This document shows positions 41,711 to 52,245 of a stretch of DNA of 64,000 nucleotides, one piece after another; the stretch's first letter is position 1; every line of letters begins with the position of its first letter. The position numbers and the translations under genes were made by a program. The DNA comes from Comamonadaceae bacterium (GTDB lineage: Bacteria > Pseudomonadota > Gammaproteobacteria > Burkholderiales > Burkholderiaceae_C), in the NCBI GenBank assembly GCA_947479935.1, contig CANKBG010000005.1, positions 1-64,000 of the forward strand. The letters are read 5' to 3'. The notes under the pieces were generated by a model that worked only from the letters and a program-made list of their open reading frames with translations, was not told the origin of the DNA and did no database searches.

Positions 41711-43291
41711 TCAGTGGCGAAAGTGTCGCACGCCGGAAAATACCATGGCCACACCACGCTCGTCGGCGGCCGCTATCACTTCGCCATCGCGCATTGAGCC
41801 GCCCGGCTGAATGACGCAATTGGCACCCGCATCGACCACCACATCGAGGCCGTCACGGAACGGGAAGAACGCGTCGCTGGCCACCACGGTATTTTGCAAA
41901 CTCAAACCAGCATGACCGGCCTTGATGCTGGCAATGCGCGCAGAATCTAAGCGACTCATCTGGCCTGCGCCCACGCCCATGGTCATGCCATTGGCGCAGA
42001 ACACAATGGCATTGCTCTTGACGTACTTGGCCACTTTCCATGCAAACAGCAAGTCTTGCAATTGTGCAGGTGTGGGTTGAACTTTGGTGACGACTTTCAG
42101 GTCGACCATTTGCAGTTCATGGTTGTCAGCGCTTTGAATGAGTAAACCCGAACCCACGCGTTTGATGTCTTGCGCATTGCGGCCTTGTTCAAATGCGTTT
42201 GAACCCGCTTTGAATTCAGGCAAGGCAATTTGCAATACGCGCACATTGGCTTTGGCCTTGAAAATTTCCAAAGCCTCGGGCGAGTAAGAAGGCGCCATCA
42301 ACACTTCAACAAACTGCTTGCTAATTTGTTGCGCTGCCGCTGCATCGACTTTGCGGTTCAAGGCAATGATGCCGCCAAACGCAGATGTGGGGTCAGTTTG
42401 AAACGCTTTACTGTAGGACTCAAGCGCGTTGGCACCCACGGCTACACCGCAAGGATTGGCGTGCTTCACGATCACGCAGGCAGCTTCTGAAAAACTCTTG
42501 ACGCATTCCCATGCCGCATCGGCATCGGCAATGTTGTTGTACGAAAGTTCTTTGCCCTGCAATTGCACAGCCGTTACCAATGAACCAGGGGCTGGGTACA
42601 AATCGCGATAAAACGCTGCCGTTTGGTGAGGGTTCTCGCCGTAACGCAAGTCTTGTAACTTCACAAAGCGGCCGTTGGATTGGGCAGGAAATTCTTTGCG
42701 AGTACCGCCTTCCAAGCTGTAGGAAGACAAATAATCACTGATGGCCGCGTCGTAATTGCTGATGCGATTGAAGGCCGCAACTGACAAAGCAAAGCGTGTT
42801 TTCTCAGACACTTGGCCGTGGGCAGTGAGCTCTTCAATCACAGTAGCGTACTGAGAAGCATCGGTTAGCACTGCCACGTCTTTCCAGTTCTTGGCTGCAC
42901 TTCGAACCATGGCAGGGCCACCAATGTCGATGTTCTCAATGGCATCTTCCAGTGTGCAACCGGGCTTGGCAACAGTGGCTTCAAAGGGGTACAAATTAAC
43001 GATCAACAAGTCGATGGTTTGAATACCATGCGCTTTCAAGGCAGCCATGTGTTCGGGCACATCGCGACGAGCAAGCAATCCACCATGCACTTTAGGGTGC
43101 AATGTTTTGACTCGGCCATCGAGCATTTCGGGAAAGTCGGTCAATTGCGCAACCTCAGTCACAGGCAATCCTTGATCGGCCAACAACTTGGCCGTGCCAC
43201 CGGTAGAAACCAACTCAACCTTGAGCGCGTGCAGCGCTAGGGCCAGTTCTAAAATGCCCGTTTTGTCTGAGACAGAAATCAGTGCTTTCAT
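41711..43291 (-). CDS. purH: Bifunctional AICAR transformylase / IMP cyclohydrolase
   Basis: A 526-residue enzyme for the last two steps of purine synthesis. The N-terminal IMP cyclohydrolase (MGS-like) domain starts [18 protein letters not shown] and has [15 protein letters not shown]. The C-terminal AICAR transformylase domain contains [11 protein letters not shown] and the end SGVRHFRH. Its 3' end lies four bases from the convergent hemL stop. The fis-dusB pair lies directly upstream on the same strand, four bases from fis. Confidence 0.98.
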   Translation of the reverse strand: MKALISVSDKTGILELALALHALKVELVSTGGTAKLLADQGLPVTEVAQLTDFPEMLDGRVKTLHPKVHGGLLARRDVPEHMAALKAHGIQTIDLLIVNLYPFEATVAKPGCTLEDAIENIDIGGPAMVRSAAKNWKDVAVLTDASQYATVIEELTAHGQVSEKTRFALSVAAFNRISNYDAAISDYLSSYSLEGGTRKEFPAQSNGRFVKLQDLRYGENPHQTAAFYRDLYPAPGSLVTAVQLQGKELSYNNIADADAAWECVKSFSEAACVIVKHANPCGVAVGANALESYSKAFQTDPTSAFGGIIALNRKVDAAAAQQISKQFVEVLMAPSYSPEALEIFKAKANVRVLQIALPEFKAGSNAFEQGRNAQDIKRVGSGLLIQSADNHELQMVDLKVVTKVQPTPAQLQDLLFAWKVAKYVKSNAIVFCANGMTMGVGAGQMSRLDSARIASIKAGHAGLSLQNTVVASDAFFPFRDGLDVVVDAGANCVIQPGGSMRDGEVIAAADERGVAMVFSGVRHFRH

Positions 43292-43295
43292 TTTT

Positions 43296-43532
43296 TTATT
43301 TCAAAAGTTTGTGTTCAGTGAGTTTTTTGCGTAGGGTGTTTCGGTTCAGGCCGAGCCACTCAGCCGCACGCGATTGGTTGTTCTCAGCGCGTTGCATTAC
43401 CACTTCAAGCAAGGGTTTTTCTACCGCGTTTAACAGCATGTCGTACATGCCGTTGGGTTCCACCCCGTCCATGTCTTGAAAATAAGCGTTCAAACTTTCA
43501 CGAATGCATTCATCAATTTTTTTCTTACTCAT
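43296..43532 (-). CDS. fis: Fis family transcriptional regulator
   Basis: A 78-residue Fis homologue, a nucleoid-associated DNA-bending protein that activates rRNA and growth genes. The C-terminal helix-turn-helix is [20 protein letters not shown], the near-invariant Fis signature, and the N-terminal beta-hairpin/dimer part is present. It starts with an ATGA overlap with the end of dusB, the conserved dusB-fis operon arrangement. Confidence 0.96.
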   Translation of the reverse strand: MSKKKIDECIRESLNAYFQDMDGVEPNGMYDMLLNAVEKPLLEVVMQRAENNQSRAAEWLGLNRNTLRKKLTEHKLLK

Positions 43533-44572
43533 TCCATTGTCTCCAAAGCCATGCTCTTGTCCGATCGAACCACAGCTGATGGCATGCGCTCCATGCGTTC
43601 TGCCATCTCTTCAAAAAAATCTGCAACAGCCACCGACTGCAATTCGGCTGTCTCCAAGGTGTTCATCTGATCTCTAAATTCACAGCCTCCTGGCAAACCA
43701 CTTACATACCAACCAATGTGTTTGCGTGCTGACCGAACACCAGTTTGCTCACCATACAAACCATAATGATCTTGTAAATGTGACAGCAAGGCGCGCTTCA
43801 CCTCAGCCACCAAGGGCGGCGCCAAGTGCTCACCCGTGGCCAAAAAATGAACAATTTCTCTGAATATCCAAGGACGCCCCTGTGCTGCACGTCCCACCAT
43901 GAGAGCATCAGCGCCTGTGTGTTTTAAAACAGCCAATGCCTTTTCAGGGGAATCAATGTCGCCATTGGCCACCACGGGAATGTTCAAGGCGGCTTTCACG
44001 GCGGCCACCGTGTCGTACTCTGCAAAACCTTTGTAGCCTTGCTCACGCGTTCGGCCATGAATGGTGATCATTTGAATGCCTGCATGCTCAAACGCTTTGG
44101 CCAACACCAATGCATTCTTTTCTGTGTCACACCAACCCGTGCGCATTTTCAAAGTGACAGGGACACCGCGGGGTTCACAAGCGGCCACCACTGCTTCGAC
44201 AATTTCTAGGGCCAAGGGTTCGTTTTGCATGAGGGCGGAACCAGCCCATTTGTTGCAAACTTTCTTGGCGGGACAGCCCATGTTGATGTCAATGATCTGT
44301 GCGCCTTGATCCATGTTGTAAGCCGCAGCCTCCGCCATCATGAGCGCATCGGTACCAGCAATTTGAACGGCAATCGGTCCAGGCTCACCATCGTGATTGG
44401 CACGACGTGATGTTTTCAAACTTTTCCACAAATCTTTTTTCGAAGTCACCATTTCGCTCACAGCGTAGCCCGCACCAAACTGTCTGCACAGTTGGCGAAA
44501 CGGTCGATCTGTGACACCCGCCATGGGTGCCGCAAAAATGGCATTGGGTAAAACGTAGGGTCCGATTTGCAT
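43529..44572 (-). CDS. dusB: tRNA-dihydrouridine synthase B
   Basis: A 347-residue flavoprotein that reduces uridine to dihydrouridine in the D loop of tRNAs. Motifs are FAAPMAGVTDRPFRQLCR at the start, INMGCPAKKVCNKWAGSAL with the catalytic cysteine, KMRTGWCDTEKN, and GRAAQGRPWIF. The ATG at 44572 is followed immediately by the family start GPYVLPNAIFAAPMAG. It is cotranscribed with fis. The 130 bases upstream also contain the start region of the YqaA gene. Confidence 0.97.
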   Translation of the reverse strand: MQIGPYVLPNAIFAAPMAGVTDRPFRQLCRQFGAGYAVSEMVTSKKDLWKSLKTSRRANHDGEPGPIAVQIAGTDALMMAEAAAYNMDQGAQIIDINMGCPAKKVCNKWAGSALMQNEPLALEIVEAVVAACEPRGVPVTLKMRTGWCDTEKNALVLAKAFEHAGIQMITIHGRTREQGYKGFAEYDTVAAVKAALNIPVVANGDIDSPEKALAVLKHTGADALMVGRAAQGRPWIFREIVHFLATGEHLAPPLVAEVKRALLSHLQDHYGLYGEQTGVRSARKHIGWYVSGLPGGCEFRDQMNTLETAELQSVAVADFFEEMAERMERMPSAVVRSDKSMALETME

Positions 44573-44703
44573 GGACAGTGATTCGAAAGGGATTAGAAGA
44601 CTGCTTAAAAAGGAGGCACGATTGTAATTGCTTAATTTTTAAGCAGGGGGATTATTTTGAAAGAAAATTCAAAATAAATACCTTTGGATACACTCCGAGG
44701 TAC

Positions 44704-45219
44704 ATGGAAAATTGGCTCACTCCACACATCACGCAGCTATTGGCTTGGCTGGCGTTTCCAGAACACGGCTTGTCAACCGTGTTTATCATTTCATTCATTT
44801 CAGCCACTTTGCTGCCATTAGGTTCCGAACCTGCCGTTTTTGGATTGATCAAACTCAACCCTGATTTGTTTTGGGCAGCTATTTTGGTGGCAACAACAGG
44901 CAATACCTTGGGCGGTATGGTCAGTTGGTGGATGGGGTATGGCACTCACCAAGCCCTCGATTTGGTTCGCAAGCGTCAAGCCGCGGCATCTGGCGCGTCC
45001 AGCACTCTAAGCGATGCCCTGCACATTCGTGCCATTCAATGGTTAGAAAAATTGGGGCCGAAAGCCTGCCTGCTTTCTTGGCTGCCGGGTGTTGGCGACC
45101 CACTTTGTGCTGTGGCCGGTTGGCTGAAGATGCCTTTGGGACCCTGTGCCATTTACATGGCCATTGGCAAATTTTTGCGCTATGTTGTGATGACGTCTTT
45201 GTTGCTTTGGGTTTTTTAA
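44704..45219 (+). CDS. YqaA family (DedA-like/SNARE-associated) membrane protein
   Basis: A 171-residue integral membrane protein of the YqaA branch of the DedA/SNARE-associated superfamily. Visible features are FIISFISATLLPLGSEPAV at the N-terminus and NTLGGMVSWWMGYG, with GPKACLLSWLPGVGDPLC as the re-entrant loop motif. Such proteins are thought to act in lipid or ion homeostasis; function here is unknown. The ATG at 44704 (MENWLTPHITQLL) was chosen because the upstream part of the frame overlaps dusB and looks non-coding. It is a single gene, convergent with the TauE-like gene. Confidence 0.85.
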   Translation: MENWLTPHITQLLAWLAFPEHGLSTVFIISFISATLLPLGSEPAVFGLIKLNPDLFWAAILVATTGNTLGGMVSWWMGYGTHQALDLVRKRQAAASGASSTLSDALHIRAIQWLEKLGPKACLLSWLPGVGDPLCAVAGWLKMPLGPCAIYMAIGKFLRYVVMTSLLLWVF

Positions 45220-45266
45220 AACATCGCCACACAACTTCATAATTTTTTTTCTTGACACCTGTTGAT

Positions 45267-46019
45267 TTATTTCAGAACCAAAAGGGTGGCAATGAAAATC
45301 AAAAAGCCCAGTAATATTTTTCTGAACGAATCTTCACTCAATCGGTGTCGCATTTTTTGACCCATTTTGAGACCTAAGGCCATGGGAATCAGGGCAAAGA
45401 AGGAATATCCCACATCCACCAATTCCATGCGACCAAAGCTGTACATGGCCAAGTAAAGAGGCCAAGCGGCATTCAAATAAATGACGCTCACTGCACCCAC
45501 AAACTCGTCTCGCTTCATTTGCAGGGACATCATGTAGCTGATCAAAATAGGCCCCATGAGTGACGATACACCCCCCAAAATGCCCGACAAAGTGCCCACC
45601 AGGGCGCCCGTCCAACGTTCTTTTTCTGGGGGAATGGTGAAGCTAGGTTTGAACATCATCGAAACCACAGCCAAAATGAGTGCTAAGGCCACCAACATAT
45701 TGAGTTGTTTCACCGTGAAGGACAAAGTCCAGTGAACTGCAAAACCTGTCATGACAGCTTGGGTCACCATGAGTGGCCAAAATCTTTTCAGACTGGCTTT
45801 CCAACTGGCTTCTTGCCAAGCTTGCCAAATATTAGACACCACCACTGGCACCGCCACCAAGGCAATGGCCTGAGTACTGCCAATCATGAGCGACATGATG
45901 GGCACGGCAAACAAAGGTAAACCAACGCCTAAGGTGCCTTTGACAATGCCGCCAAAAAGAATAGCAGCAGCGCAGGCTGCAATGATCAGCACCGTATCTG
46001 TGCTGAGTAAGAAGTCCAT
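45267..46019 (-). CDS. TauE/SafE-family sulfite/anion exporter
   Basis: A 250-residue integral membrane protein with about eight helices of the TauE/SafE (UPF0721) family. The helix-1 signature CAAAILFGGIVKGTLGVGLP and the repeat GTLSGILGGVSSLMGP are both present. Members export sulfite, sulfoacetate or other organic anions; the substrate here cannot be read. It stands alone between the YqaA gene and ychF. Confidence 0.9.
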   Translation of the reverse strand: MDFLLSTDTVLIIAACAAAILFGGIVKGTLGVGLPLFAVPIMSLMIGSTQAIALVAVPVVVSNIWQAWQEASWKASLKRFWPLMVTQAVMTGFAVHWTLSFTVKQLNMLVALALILAVVSMMFKPSFTIPPEKERWTGALVGTLSGILGGVSSLMGPILISYMMSLQMKRDEFVGAVSVIYLNAAWPLYLAMYSFGRMELVDVGYSFFALIPMALGLKMGQKMRHRLSEDSFRKILLGFLIFIATLLVLK

Positions 46020-46114
46020 ATCGGGCTCGATTCGATAACTGATTTAAATTTTGAAAGCTTCGAGCGATTCAGGGGCAAACAGCGCAAGAAGGTACAACTT
46101 CAAACAGTTTAGAT

Positions 46115-47206
46115 TTAACTGCTGAACAAAAAGTTCATCACGTCGCCGTCTTTGACAACGTACTCTTTGCCCTCAGCACGCATTTTGCCGGCATCTTTAG
46201 CACCCTGCTCACCCTTGTAGGCGATGAAATCGTCATAAGCAATGGTCTGCGCGCGGATATAACCTTTTTCAAAGTCGGTATGAATCACGCCAGCCGCTTG
46301 AGGTCCTGTATCGCCCACATGAATGGTCCAGGCGCGCACTTCTTTCACGCCTGCGGTGAAATAAGTTTGCAAACCCAGCAACGTATAGGCAGAGCGAATC
46401 AGGCGATTCAAGCCTGGCTCGGTTTGACCCAACTCTTCTAAGAACATCTGGCGATCTTCGTCAGACATTTCAGACATTTCTGCTTCCAACTTGGCGCTGA
46501 TGGCCACCACCGGTGCATTTTGTGCGGCGGCGTATTCTTTCAAACGGTCGAGCAAGGGGTTGTTTTCAAAACCATCCTCTGCCACATTGGCCACAAACAT
46601 CGCAGGCTTGGCGGTGATCAAGAAAAACTGATTCAACAAGGGACGCTCTTCCTTGCTGAAATCGAGGGTTCGAACTGGCTTGCCTTCGTTCAAAGCAGCT
46701 TGGCATTTTTCCAAAATGGCCACCAACTTGATTGATTCTTTGTCGCCAGAGCGCGCTGTTTTATTGACACGGTGCAAACCTTTTTCCACTGCAGACAAGT
46801 CAGCCAAGCACAATTCGGTTTGAATGACTTCAATGTCAGAGATGGGATCGACACGTCCCGCCACGTGAATCACGTTGTCGTCTTCAAAGCAACGCACCAC
46901 GTTAATGGTGGCATCGGTTTCACGTATGTGCGCCAAAAATTTGTTGCCCAAGCCCTCACCTGTGCTGGCACCTGCCACCAAGCCTGCAATGTCGACAAAC
47001 TCCACAATGGCCGGCACAACGCGCTCAGGCGTGATGATGGCAGCCAACTCTTGCAGACGGATATCTGGGACTTCCACCACGCCTGTGTTGGGTTCAATGG
47101 TGCAAAAAGGGTAGTTTTCGGCAGCAATGCCCGCTTTGGTCAAGGCGTTGAAAAGGGTGGACTTGCCCACGTTGGGCAGGCCCACAATGCCGCATTTGAG
47201 GCTCAT
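46115..47206 (-). CDS. ychF: Redox-regulated ribosome-binding ATPase YchF
   Basis: A 363-residue Obg-family P-loop protein (OLA1/YchF), usual length. YchF prefers ATP over GTP and binds the ribosome, with a role in oxidative stress responses. Walker A is GLPNVGKS, followed by the switch and NVAED in place of the NKxD specificity motif. A C-terminal TGS domain has the [15 protein letters not shown] region. The ATG at 47206 ([14 protein letters not shown]) is the standard start; the longer frame to 47551 is not like the family and overlaps the next gene. Confidence 0.97.
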   Translation of the reverse strand: MSLKCGIVGLPNVGKSTLFNALTKAGIAAENYPFCTIEPNTGVVEVPDIRLQELAAIITPERVVPAIVEFVDIAGLVAGASTGEGLGNKFLAHIRETDATINVVRCFEDDNVIHVAGRVDPISDIEVIQTELCLADLSAVEKGLHRVNKTARSGDKESIKLVAILEKCQAALNEGKPVRTLDFSKEERPLLNQFFLITAKPAMFVANVAEDGFENNPLLDRLKEYAAAQNAPVVAISAKLEAEMSEMSDEDRQMFLEELGQTEPGLNRLIRSAYTLLGLQTYFTAGVKEVRAWTIHVGDTGPQAAGVIHTDFEKGYIRAQTIAYDDFIAYKGEQGAKDAGKMRAEGKEYVVKDGDVMNFLFSS

Positions 47207-47274
47207 GGAAGACTTTCTTGGATTCTGCGAATAATCTGTGATTTTAAAGGGTGTGCGTGGTCTAATTTCTACCC

Positions 47275-48027
47275 ATGTCTGAAGCTCGTCCAAACAGCCC
47301 CTTGAATTGCTCACGCCAGCCACCCTGCCCTCGGCTTCGTGTAGTGGCCATTGTATTGGCCGCCGGCACAGCGTCACGAATGGGAGGACGCCCCAAATGC
47401 CTCCTTCAATGGGAGGGTCAAACCCTTCTAAAGCGCCTGCTAGATGCCTTAGAAGTTGCAGGCATAGACGAAACGGTATTGGTGCTAGGCCACAACGCCG
47501 AAAAGATTCAAAACGCCCTTCAAGATCGCTTGCGCCCAGTTCATGCACCAAAGCCCAACCTCGATGCCCCTCAACCCATGAGGGTTCACCAAGTACTTAA
47601 CCCCCAGCCTTCTGACGGTCAAAACAGTTCGTTGCATCTGGCCTTGGCCAAAGCGCAAGCGTTAAATCCACAGTGGCTCATGGTGGCTTTGGCCGACCAA
47701 CCTCTTTTGAACGCCGAAGATTTAAAAGCCCTGATTGCGGCTGTCAAAAACAGTCCCGAAGGCACCCAAATGCTCCAACCGATGGTGAATCAGCAGCCCG
47801 GCAACCCCGTCATGATGGCCGACACGGTCATGTCGGAGCTGCAACAAGCCGCCTCTCAACTCACCGACAAAACCAGCTACCCAGGTGGCAAAGCGTGGCG
47901 TCAAAAAAACCCCCACAAAGTTCACCTTTGGCCCACGACCAACCCACACTACAAAATAGACATGGATTGCCCAGAAGATATTGAGGCCTTACAAGCCCAA
48001 TTTGGTATTCAGTTGGTTTGGGGCTAA
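47275..48027 (+). CDS. MobA/MocA-like nucleotidyltransferase
   Basis: A 250-residue NTP transferase of the MobA-like family. The nucleotide-binding motif is [19 protein letters not shown]; the magnesium-binding region is [11 protein letters not shown]. MocA and related enzymes attach CMP or GMP to molybdopterin, feeding molybdenum enzymes; other members act on sugars or lipids. A metal-binding role is plausible but not proven here. Residues 1-20 before the Rossmann fold vary. It is followed 30 bases later by the UbiH-like gene. Confidence 0.8.
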   Translation: MSEARPNSPLNCSRQPPCPRLRVVAIVLAAGTASRMGGRPKCLLQWEGQTLLKRLLDALEVAGIDETVLVLGHNAEKIQNALQDRLRPVHAPKPNLDAPQPMRVHQVLNPQPSDGQNSSLHLALAKAQALNPQWLMVALADQPLLNAEDLKALIAAVKNSPEGTQMLQPMVNQQPGNPVMMADTVMSELQQAASQLTDKTSYPGGKAWRQKNPHKVHLWPTTNPHYKIDMDCPEDIEALQAQFGIQLVWG

Positions 48028-48057
48028 AAGACCGCGCCGCCTCCTACAATCACACTC

Positions 48058-49245
48058 ATGTCTTTTTCATCTACCCAATTTGACGTTTGCATTCGAGGCG
48101 CAGGCATTGTCGGCCGCAGCTTGGCATTACTGCTGGCCAATCAACGTTTGCGTATTGCCTTGGTGCACAACGATTCCACCAAACTACATCAACCCGGCCA
48201 AGTTCTTGAAAATGGTCATGGCGATGTTCGCGCCTACTCGCTGAACTTGGCCTCCAAAAAATTATTATCCGATTTGCGTTGCTGGCCAGAAGGCAATGCA
48301 TGCACGCCCATATTGAAAATGCACGTTCAAGGTGATCAAGGTGGCGATCTTGAATTTGAGGCTGTATCCCAAGGCGTTGAAGCTCTCAATTGGATGGTGG
48401 ATGTGCCGTCTCTGGAACAAAACTTAGCCAATGCGGTTCGCTTTCAACCTTTAATTAAAGAAATTTCAGAAGCTCCCAATGCACACTTAACAGTGGTGTG
48501 CGAGGGACGCGCCAGTCAAACGCGTGCCGAATTGGGTGTCACATTTGATATCAAACATTACGATCAACATGCGTTGGCTTGCCGTATTCAAACCGCTGCA
48601 CCTCATTCACAGGTGGCGCGGCAGTGGTTTCAAAACACCTTCGGCCCTGAAATTTTGGCCTTTCTGCCCATCGGCGGTGAAAGCAGTCATGAGTGGGCCG
48701 TGGTTTGGTCTGTCACACCTCAGCGTGCGCAAGAACTATTGAAAATTGACGATGTTCATTTCTGCACTCAATTGCAACAAGCTTCAAAAAGTGTTGCAGG
48801 ACATGTTCACTTGATCAGCGAACGCGTTGTATGGCCCTTGCAATGGGCCAAGGCTGCGCGGTGGACAGGCACCATGCCTGGCACGGAGAATCTCAAAGTA
48901 CCCCATGCCTTTGCGCTTGCTGGCGATGCAGCGCATGCCATGCATCCCTTGGCGGGCCAAGGCCTGAATGTGGGCCTCGGTGACATCATTGAATTGGCGC
49001 GTGTCATTCAAGACAAAGAGTTTTGGCGACCACTGAGCGATGCTCGATTGCTACGCCGATACGAACGCGCCCGTCAAGCAGAAGTGATGGCCATGTTGTG
49101 CGTGACAGATAGCTTGCAAACACTTTTTTCACAAACCATGCTACCTGTCCAAAAACTTCGCAATTGGGGCATGACGGGGTTCAACCAGTTGGGCCCACTG
49201 AAGCATTGGATGGCTGAGCAGGCCATGAAGTCTGCCACCACATAA
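48058..49245 (+). CDS. UbiH/UbiF-family FAD-dependent hydroxylase
   Basis: A 395-residue flavin monooxygenase of the UbiH/UbiF/VisC family. The dinucleotide-binding loop is GAGIVG near residue 15 and the second FAD motif is ALAGDAAHAMHPLAGQGLNVG at about 285-305. Family members hydroxylate the ubiquinone ring during biosynthesis; the exact ring position cannot be assigned from the sequence. It is in a series with dsbC, DUF3429 and the M61 peptidase, separated by small gaps. Confidence 0.88.
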   Translation: MSFSSTQFDVCIRGAGIVGRSLALLLANQRLRIALVHNDSTKLHQPGQVLENGHGDVRAYSLNLASKKLLSDLRCWPEGNACTPILKMHVQGDQGGDLEFEAVSQGVEALNWMVDVPSLEQNLANAVRFQPLIKEISEAPNAHLTVVCEGRASQTRAELGVTFDIKHYDQHALACRIQTAAPHSQVARQWFQNTFGPEILAFLPIGGESSHEWAVVWSVTPQRAQELLKIDDVHFCTQLQQASKSVAGHVHLISERVVWPLQWAKAARWTGTMPGTENLKVPHAFALAGDAAHAMHPLAGQGLNVGLGDIIELARVIQDKEFWRPLSDARLLRRYERARQAEVMAMLCVTDSLQTLFSQTMLPVQKLRNWGMTGFNQLGPLKHWMAEQAMKSATT

Positions 49246-49273
49246 TTGATTGCTACCTAAGGAAATTCACAGC

Positions 49274-49987
49274 ATGCGCTTGATTCGAGCTTTCACCACC
49301 CTGTGCCTGTTTGTTGCCAGTCAATGGGTCATGGCACAAGATGCCAATTTGAAAAAAACACTGGCTGAGCGCCTCCCTTCTTTGCCAAAAATTGAAGAGG
49401 TTAGCAAGACACCCATGGCTGGCGTCTTTGAAATTCGTGTCCAAGGCAACGAAATTTTTTACACCGATGCCAAAGGCGATTTTCTCATTCAAGGCGCTTT
49501 GATTGACACCAAACAAAAACGCAACCTCACCGAAGAACGCAACGACAAGCTGTCCGCTGTTCCTTTTGACAGCCTGCCTTTGAAGTTTGCTTTCACTCAA
49601 GTAAAAGGCAACGGTAAACGTAAATTGGTTGTGTTTGCAGACCCCAATTGCGGCTACTGCAAACGCTTCGAAAAAGATTTACAAAAAATCGACAACGTTA
49701 CTATTTATCATTTGATGTATCCGGTTTTGGGCGAAGACTCCAAGGTGAAGTCACGCAACATTGCCTGCGCCAAAGACAAAGCCAAAACATGGAACGATTG
49801 GATGCTGCAGGGCATTGCACCACCTGCTGTGAGTTGCGACAATCACAACATTGATGCCATTGTGGAGTTTGGAAAAAAGAACCGTATCAATGGCACGCCT
49901 ACCCTGTTTGTGGCCGATGGCACACGAGTTCCGGGCGCCATTGAAGCCGCACAAGTTGAATCTTTATTGAACGCCGTCAAGCCATGA
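49274..49987 (+). CDS. dsbC: Periplasmic thiol:disulfide interchange protein DsbC
   Basis: A 237-residue DsbC-type disulfide isomerase. Signal peptide ends near residue 21 (WVMAQ); a dimerisation domain (GVFEIRVQGNEIFYTDAKG) precedes the thioredoxin domain with active-site CGYC at 126-129 (Cys126, Cys129). The later cis-Pro is in NGTPTLFVADG. It reshuffles wrong disulfides in exported proteins. An AAGGAAA ribosome site precedes the ATG at 49274. Its stop overlaps the DUF3429 start by ATGA. Confidence 0.95.
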   Translation: MRLIRAFTTLCLFVASQWVMAQDANLKKTLAERLPSLPKIEEVSKTPMAGVFEIRVQGNEIFYTDAKGDFLIQGALIDTKQKRNLTEERNDKLSAVPFDSLPLKFAFTQVKGNGKRKLVVFADPNCGYCKRFEKDLQKIDNVTIYHLMYPVLGEDSKVKSRNIACAKDKAKTWNDWMLQGIAPPAVSCDNHNIDAIVEFGKKNRINGTPTLFVADGTRVPGAIEAAQVESLLNAVKP

Positions 49988-50433
49988 ACCCTCATCCCGA
50001 TCAAACACGAAAGCGCGTGAAATACTTGGCTTATGCTGGGTTGGTGCCATTTGTGGGCCTGGCTGTTTTGCTTTGGATCATTGATGCCGAGCTTCATCCC
50101 TTTGTGGCTTTGGCTATGGCTGGCTACGGCGCCTCGGTGGTTTCATTTTTGGGCGGCATTCATTGGGGCATCGGATTTCGCAATGTTGCACGCATGCACA
50201 ATGCGCCTTTGCTCAATTTTGGTTGGGGCGTGGCACCCTCTTTAATGGCCTGGATTGCAGTCACCATGCCCGCCTTTGCTGGCTTGCCCTTGTTGGCGGT
50301 CATCTTGGGCATTTGTTATGCCGTTGACCGCAAGACTTATGTAGAGGCGGGTCTCCAAGAGTGGTTGCCAATGCGACTGCATTTAACAGTCGTTTCAGCA
50401 TTGAGCTGCTTAATGGGAGCGGCTGCCACATGA
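49984..50433 (+). CDS. DUF3429 family membrane protein
   Basis: A 149-residue integral membrane protein with about four to five helices, of the DUF3429 family. Family hallmarks are YAGLVPFVGLA near the start and YGASVVSFLGGIHWGIGF, with GVAPSLMAW later. Function is unknown. It overlaps dsbC and the M61 peptidase genes by ATGA at both ends, so all three form one transcription unit. Confidence 0.88.
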   Translation: MNPHPDQTRKRVKYLAYAGLVPFVGLAVLLWIIDAELHPFVALAMAGYGASVVSFLGGIHWGIGFRNVARMHNAPLLNFGWGVAPSLMAWIAVTMPAFAGLPLLAVILGICYAVDRKTYVEAGLQEWLPMRLHLTVVSALSCLMGAAAT

Positions 50434-52217
50434 GCATGAAAAAAAACACATCTGCCATTCATTACACGGTCGATGCCAGTCAAACCCACTCCCATCTTTT
50501 CAAAGTTTCACTGCACATTGCAAAGCCTGCAGCAGGTCAAACTGTGTCCTTGCCAGTTTGGATACCCGGCAGCTATTTGGTTCGTGAGTTTGCCAAGAAT
50601 TTGCAGAATTTAAAAGCCATTCAGGGGGGTAAATCCGTCGAGGTTTTTCAAGACAACAAAAGTCAATGGCGCGTTGATTGCAAAGTAAGCCAAGCTTTGC
50701 AACTCACCTATGAGGTCTACGCCTTTGACAACTCCGTTCGCTCGGCTTGGCTAGATTCACAACGTGGATTTTTCAATGGCACCAGTTTGTGTTTGCGTGT
50801 GCATGGCCAAGATGAGATGCCGCACTCTCTCACAATCAGCCCTTTGAAGGCATCGACTTGGTCGGTGGCCACCGGATTGCAAGCCATCAAAGTTAACAAG
50901 CAAGGCTTTGGCGACTACCAAGCCGCTCACTACGATGAGTTGGTTGACTGCCCTTTTGAGTTGGGCCATTTATGGCGTGGCGAGTTTACGGCCTGTGGCA
51001 TTCCCCATGAATTTGTCGTGGCCGGTGCCATGGCTTCATTTGATGGTGCCAAGCTGATCGAAGACACACAAAAAATTTGCGAAACTGAAATGAAGTTTTG
51101 GCACGAGAAAAAGCCCACTGCCAATGCGCCCTACAAGCGTTATGTGTTCATGCTGAATGCTGTAGAAGATGGTTATGGGGGTTTAGAGCACCGCAACTCT
51201 ACTGCACTCATTTGCAATCGCCGCGATCTACCCGCAATCGGCATGAAAAAAATGTCTGAAGGCTATGTCACGCTGCTTGGGCTGATTAGCCATGAATACT
51301 TTCACACGTGGAACGTGAAACAACTGCGTCCTGCCGAATTTACGCGCTACGACTACACCCAAGAGAATTACACCGAACTACTTTGGTTCTTTGAAGGCTT
51401 CACCAGCTACTACGACGATCTGCTGCTGCGCCGCGCCAAGCTCATTGACGACACCACTTACTTCAAACTCTTGAACAAAACCATCAACATGGTTTTGCAA
51501 GCACCTGGCCGACTTGTGCAATCGGTGGCGCAGGCCAGTTTCGATGCGTGGGTGAAGTACTACCGACAAGATGAAAATACGCCCAACGCCACCATCAGCT
51601 ATTACACCAAGGGCGCTTTGGTGGCCTTGTGCCTAGACCTGTCGATGCGCGCAGAAGGCACCTCCAACTTAGACAACATCATGCGCGGCCTGTGGCAAAG
51701 ATGCAAAGGGGGGCCACTTACTGAGGCCCATCTATTGGCAGAGTTAGAAGCTCAAACAGGTCGCAGTTGGAAAAAAGAAATTAAATCTTGGGTTCACAGC
51801 ACGCAAGAGTTGCCCTTGAAAACACTCCTGTCATCGCACGGCATTGTGGTCCATGAAGATGCCCCTCAAATGGCGCAGCGTTTGGGCTTGCGCGTGGCAG
51901 AGGCGCAAGGCGTGGTGCAAATCAAAGCTGTGCTGCGCGGCGGCGCAGCAGAAAAAGCGGGCATGGCGGCAGGCGATGAGTGGTGGGCGGTGTCCAGCAC
52001 TAAGGCAAAAGCTCAATCTTGGCGCTTGAAGAAAATCGAAGACCTGACGCTTTTATTGGGCAGCGAGAAGAAAGCAAAAGCCACGATCGCAAGAGATCAA
52101 AAAGTATTTGATCTAGACCTGACCATCCCAAGCGATGTTCACACCTGGCGCTTAAGTCAGGCGCAAAGCGACACGCTTCACAACACACGAACCAGTCAAT
52201 GGTTGAATGGCAACTGA
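50430..52217 (+). CDS. M61 family metallopeptidase with PDZ domain
   Basis: A 595-residue glycyl-aminopeptidase-type (M61) protease. The N-terminal beta domain has VSLPVWIPGSYLVREFAKN. The zinc site is HEYFH at 288-292 followed by Glu322 in EGFTSYYDD. A C-terminal PDZ-like region (about 480-560, VLRGGAAEKAGMAAGDEW) would hold the substrate C-terminus. No clear signal peptide is seen, so it is probably cytoplasmic. The ATG at 50430 overlaps the DUF3429 stop; the frame from 50361 lies within that gene. The cellular target is not known. Confidence 0.9.
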   Translation: MSMKKNTSAIHYTVDASQTHSHLFKVSLHIAKPAAGQTVSLPVWIPGSYLVREFAKNLQNLKAIQGGKSVEVFQDNKSQWRVDCKVSQALQLTYEVYAFDNSVRSAWLDSQRGFFNGTSLCLRVHGQDEMPHSLTISPLKASTWSVATGLQAIKVNKQGFGDYQAAHYDELVDCPFELGHLWRGEFTACGIPHEFVVAGAMASFDGAKLIEDTQKICETEMKFWHEKKPTANAPYKRYVFMLNAVEDGYGGLEHRNSTALICNRRDLPAIGMKKMSEGYVTLLGLISHEYFHTWNVKQLRPAEFTRYDYTQENYTELLWFFEGFTSYYDDLLLRRAKLIDDTTYFKLLNKTINMVLQAPGRLVQSVAQASFDAWVKYYRQDENTPNATISYYTKGALVALCLDLSMRAEGTSNLDNIMRGLWQRCKGGPLTEAHLLAELEAQTGRSWKKEIKSWVHSTQELPLKTLLSSHGIVVHEDAPQMAQRLGLRVAEAQGVVQIKAVLRGGAAEKAGMAAGDEWWAVSSTKAKAQSWRLKKIEDLTLLLGSEKKAKATIARDQKVFDLDLTIPSDVHTWRLSQAQSDTLHNTRTSQWLNGN

Positions 52218-52245
52218 GCGGCGTGAAGCTGCTATTTGAATGGGG

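Noticed and set aside
42391..42402. GGGGTCAG within purH, reminiscent of the 30-bp repeat
   Set aside because: Only eight bases match and it is inside a conserved coding region; a chance match, not a third copy.
44629..44645. TGCTTAA / TTAAGCA inverted repeat upstream of dusB and the YqaA gene
   Set aside because: The T run falls in the loop rather than after the stem, so it is not a terminator; as an operator it has no further support.
47207..47551. N-terminal extension of ychF to a 478-residue protein
   Set aside because: The extra 115 residues resemble no YchF, and they overlap the nucleotidyltransferase gene on the other strand; the ATG at 47206 gives the standard length.
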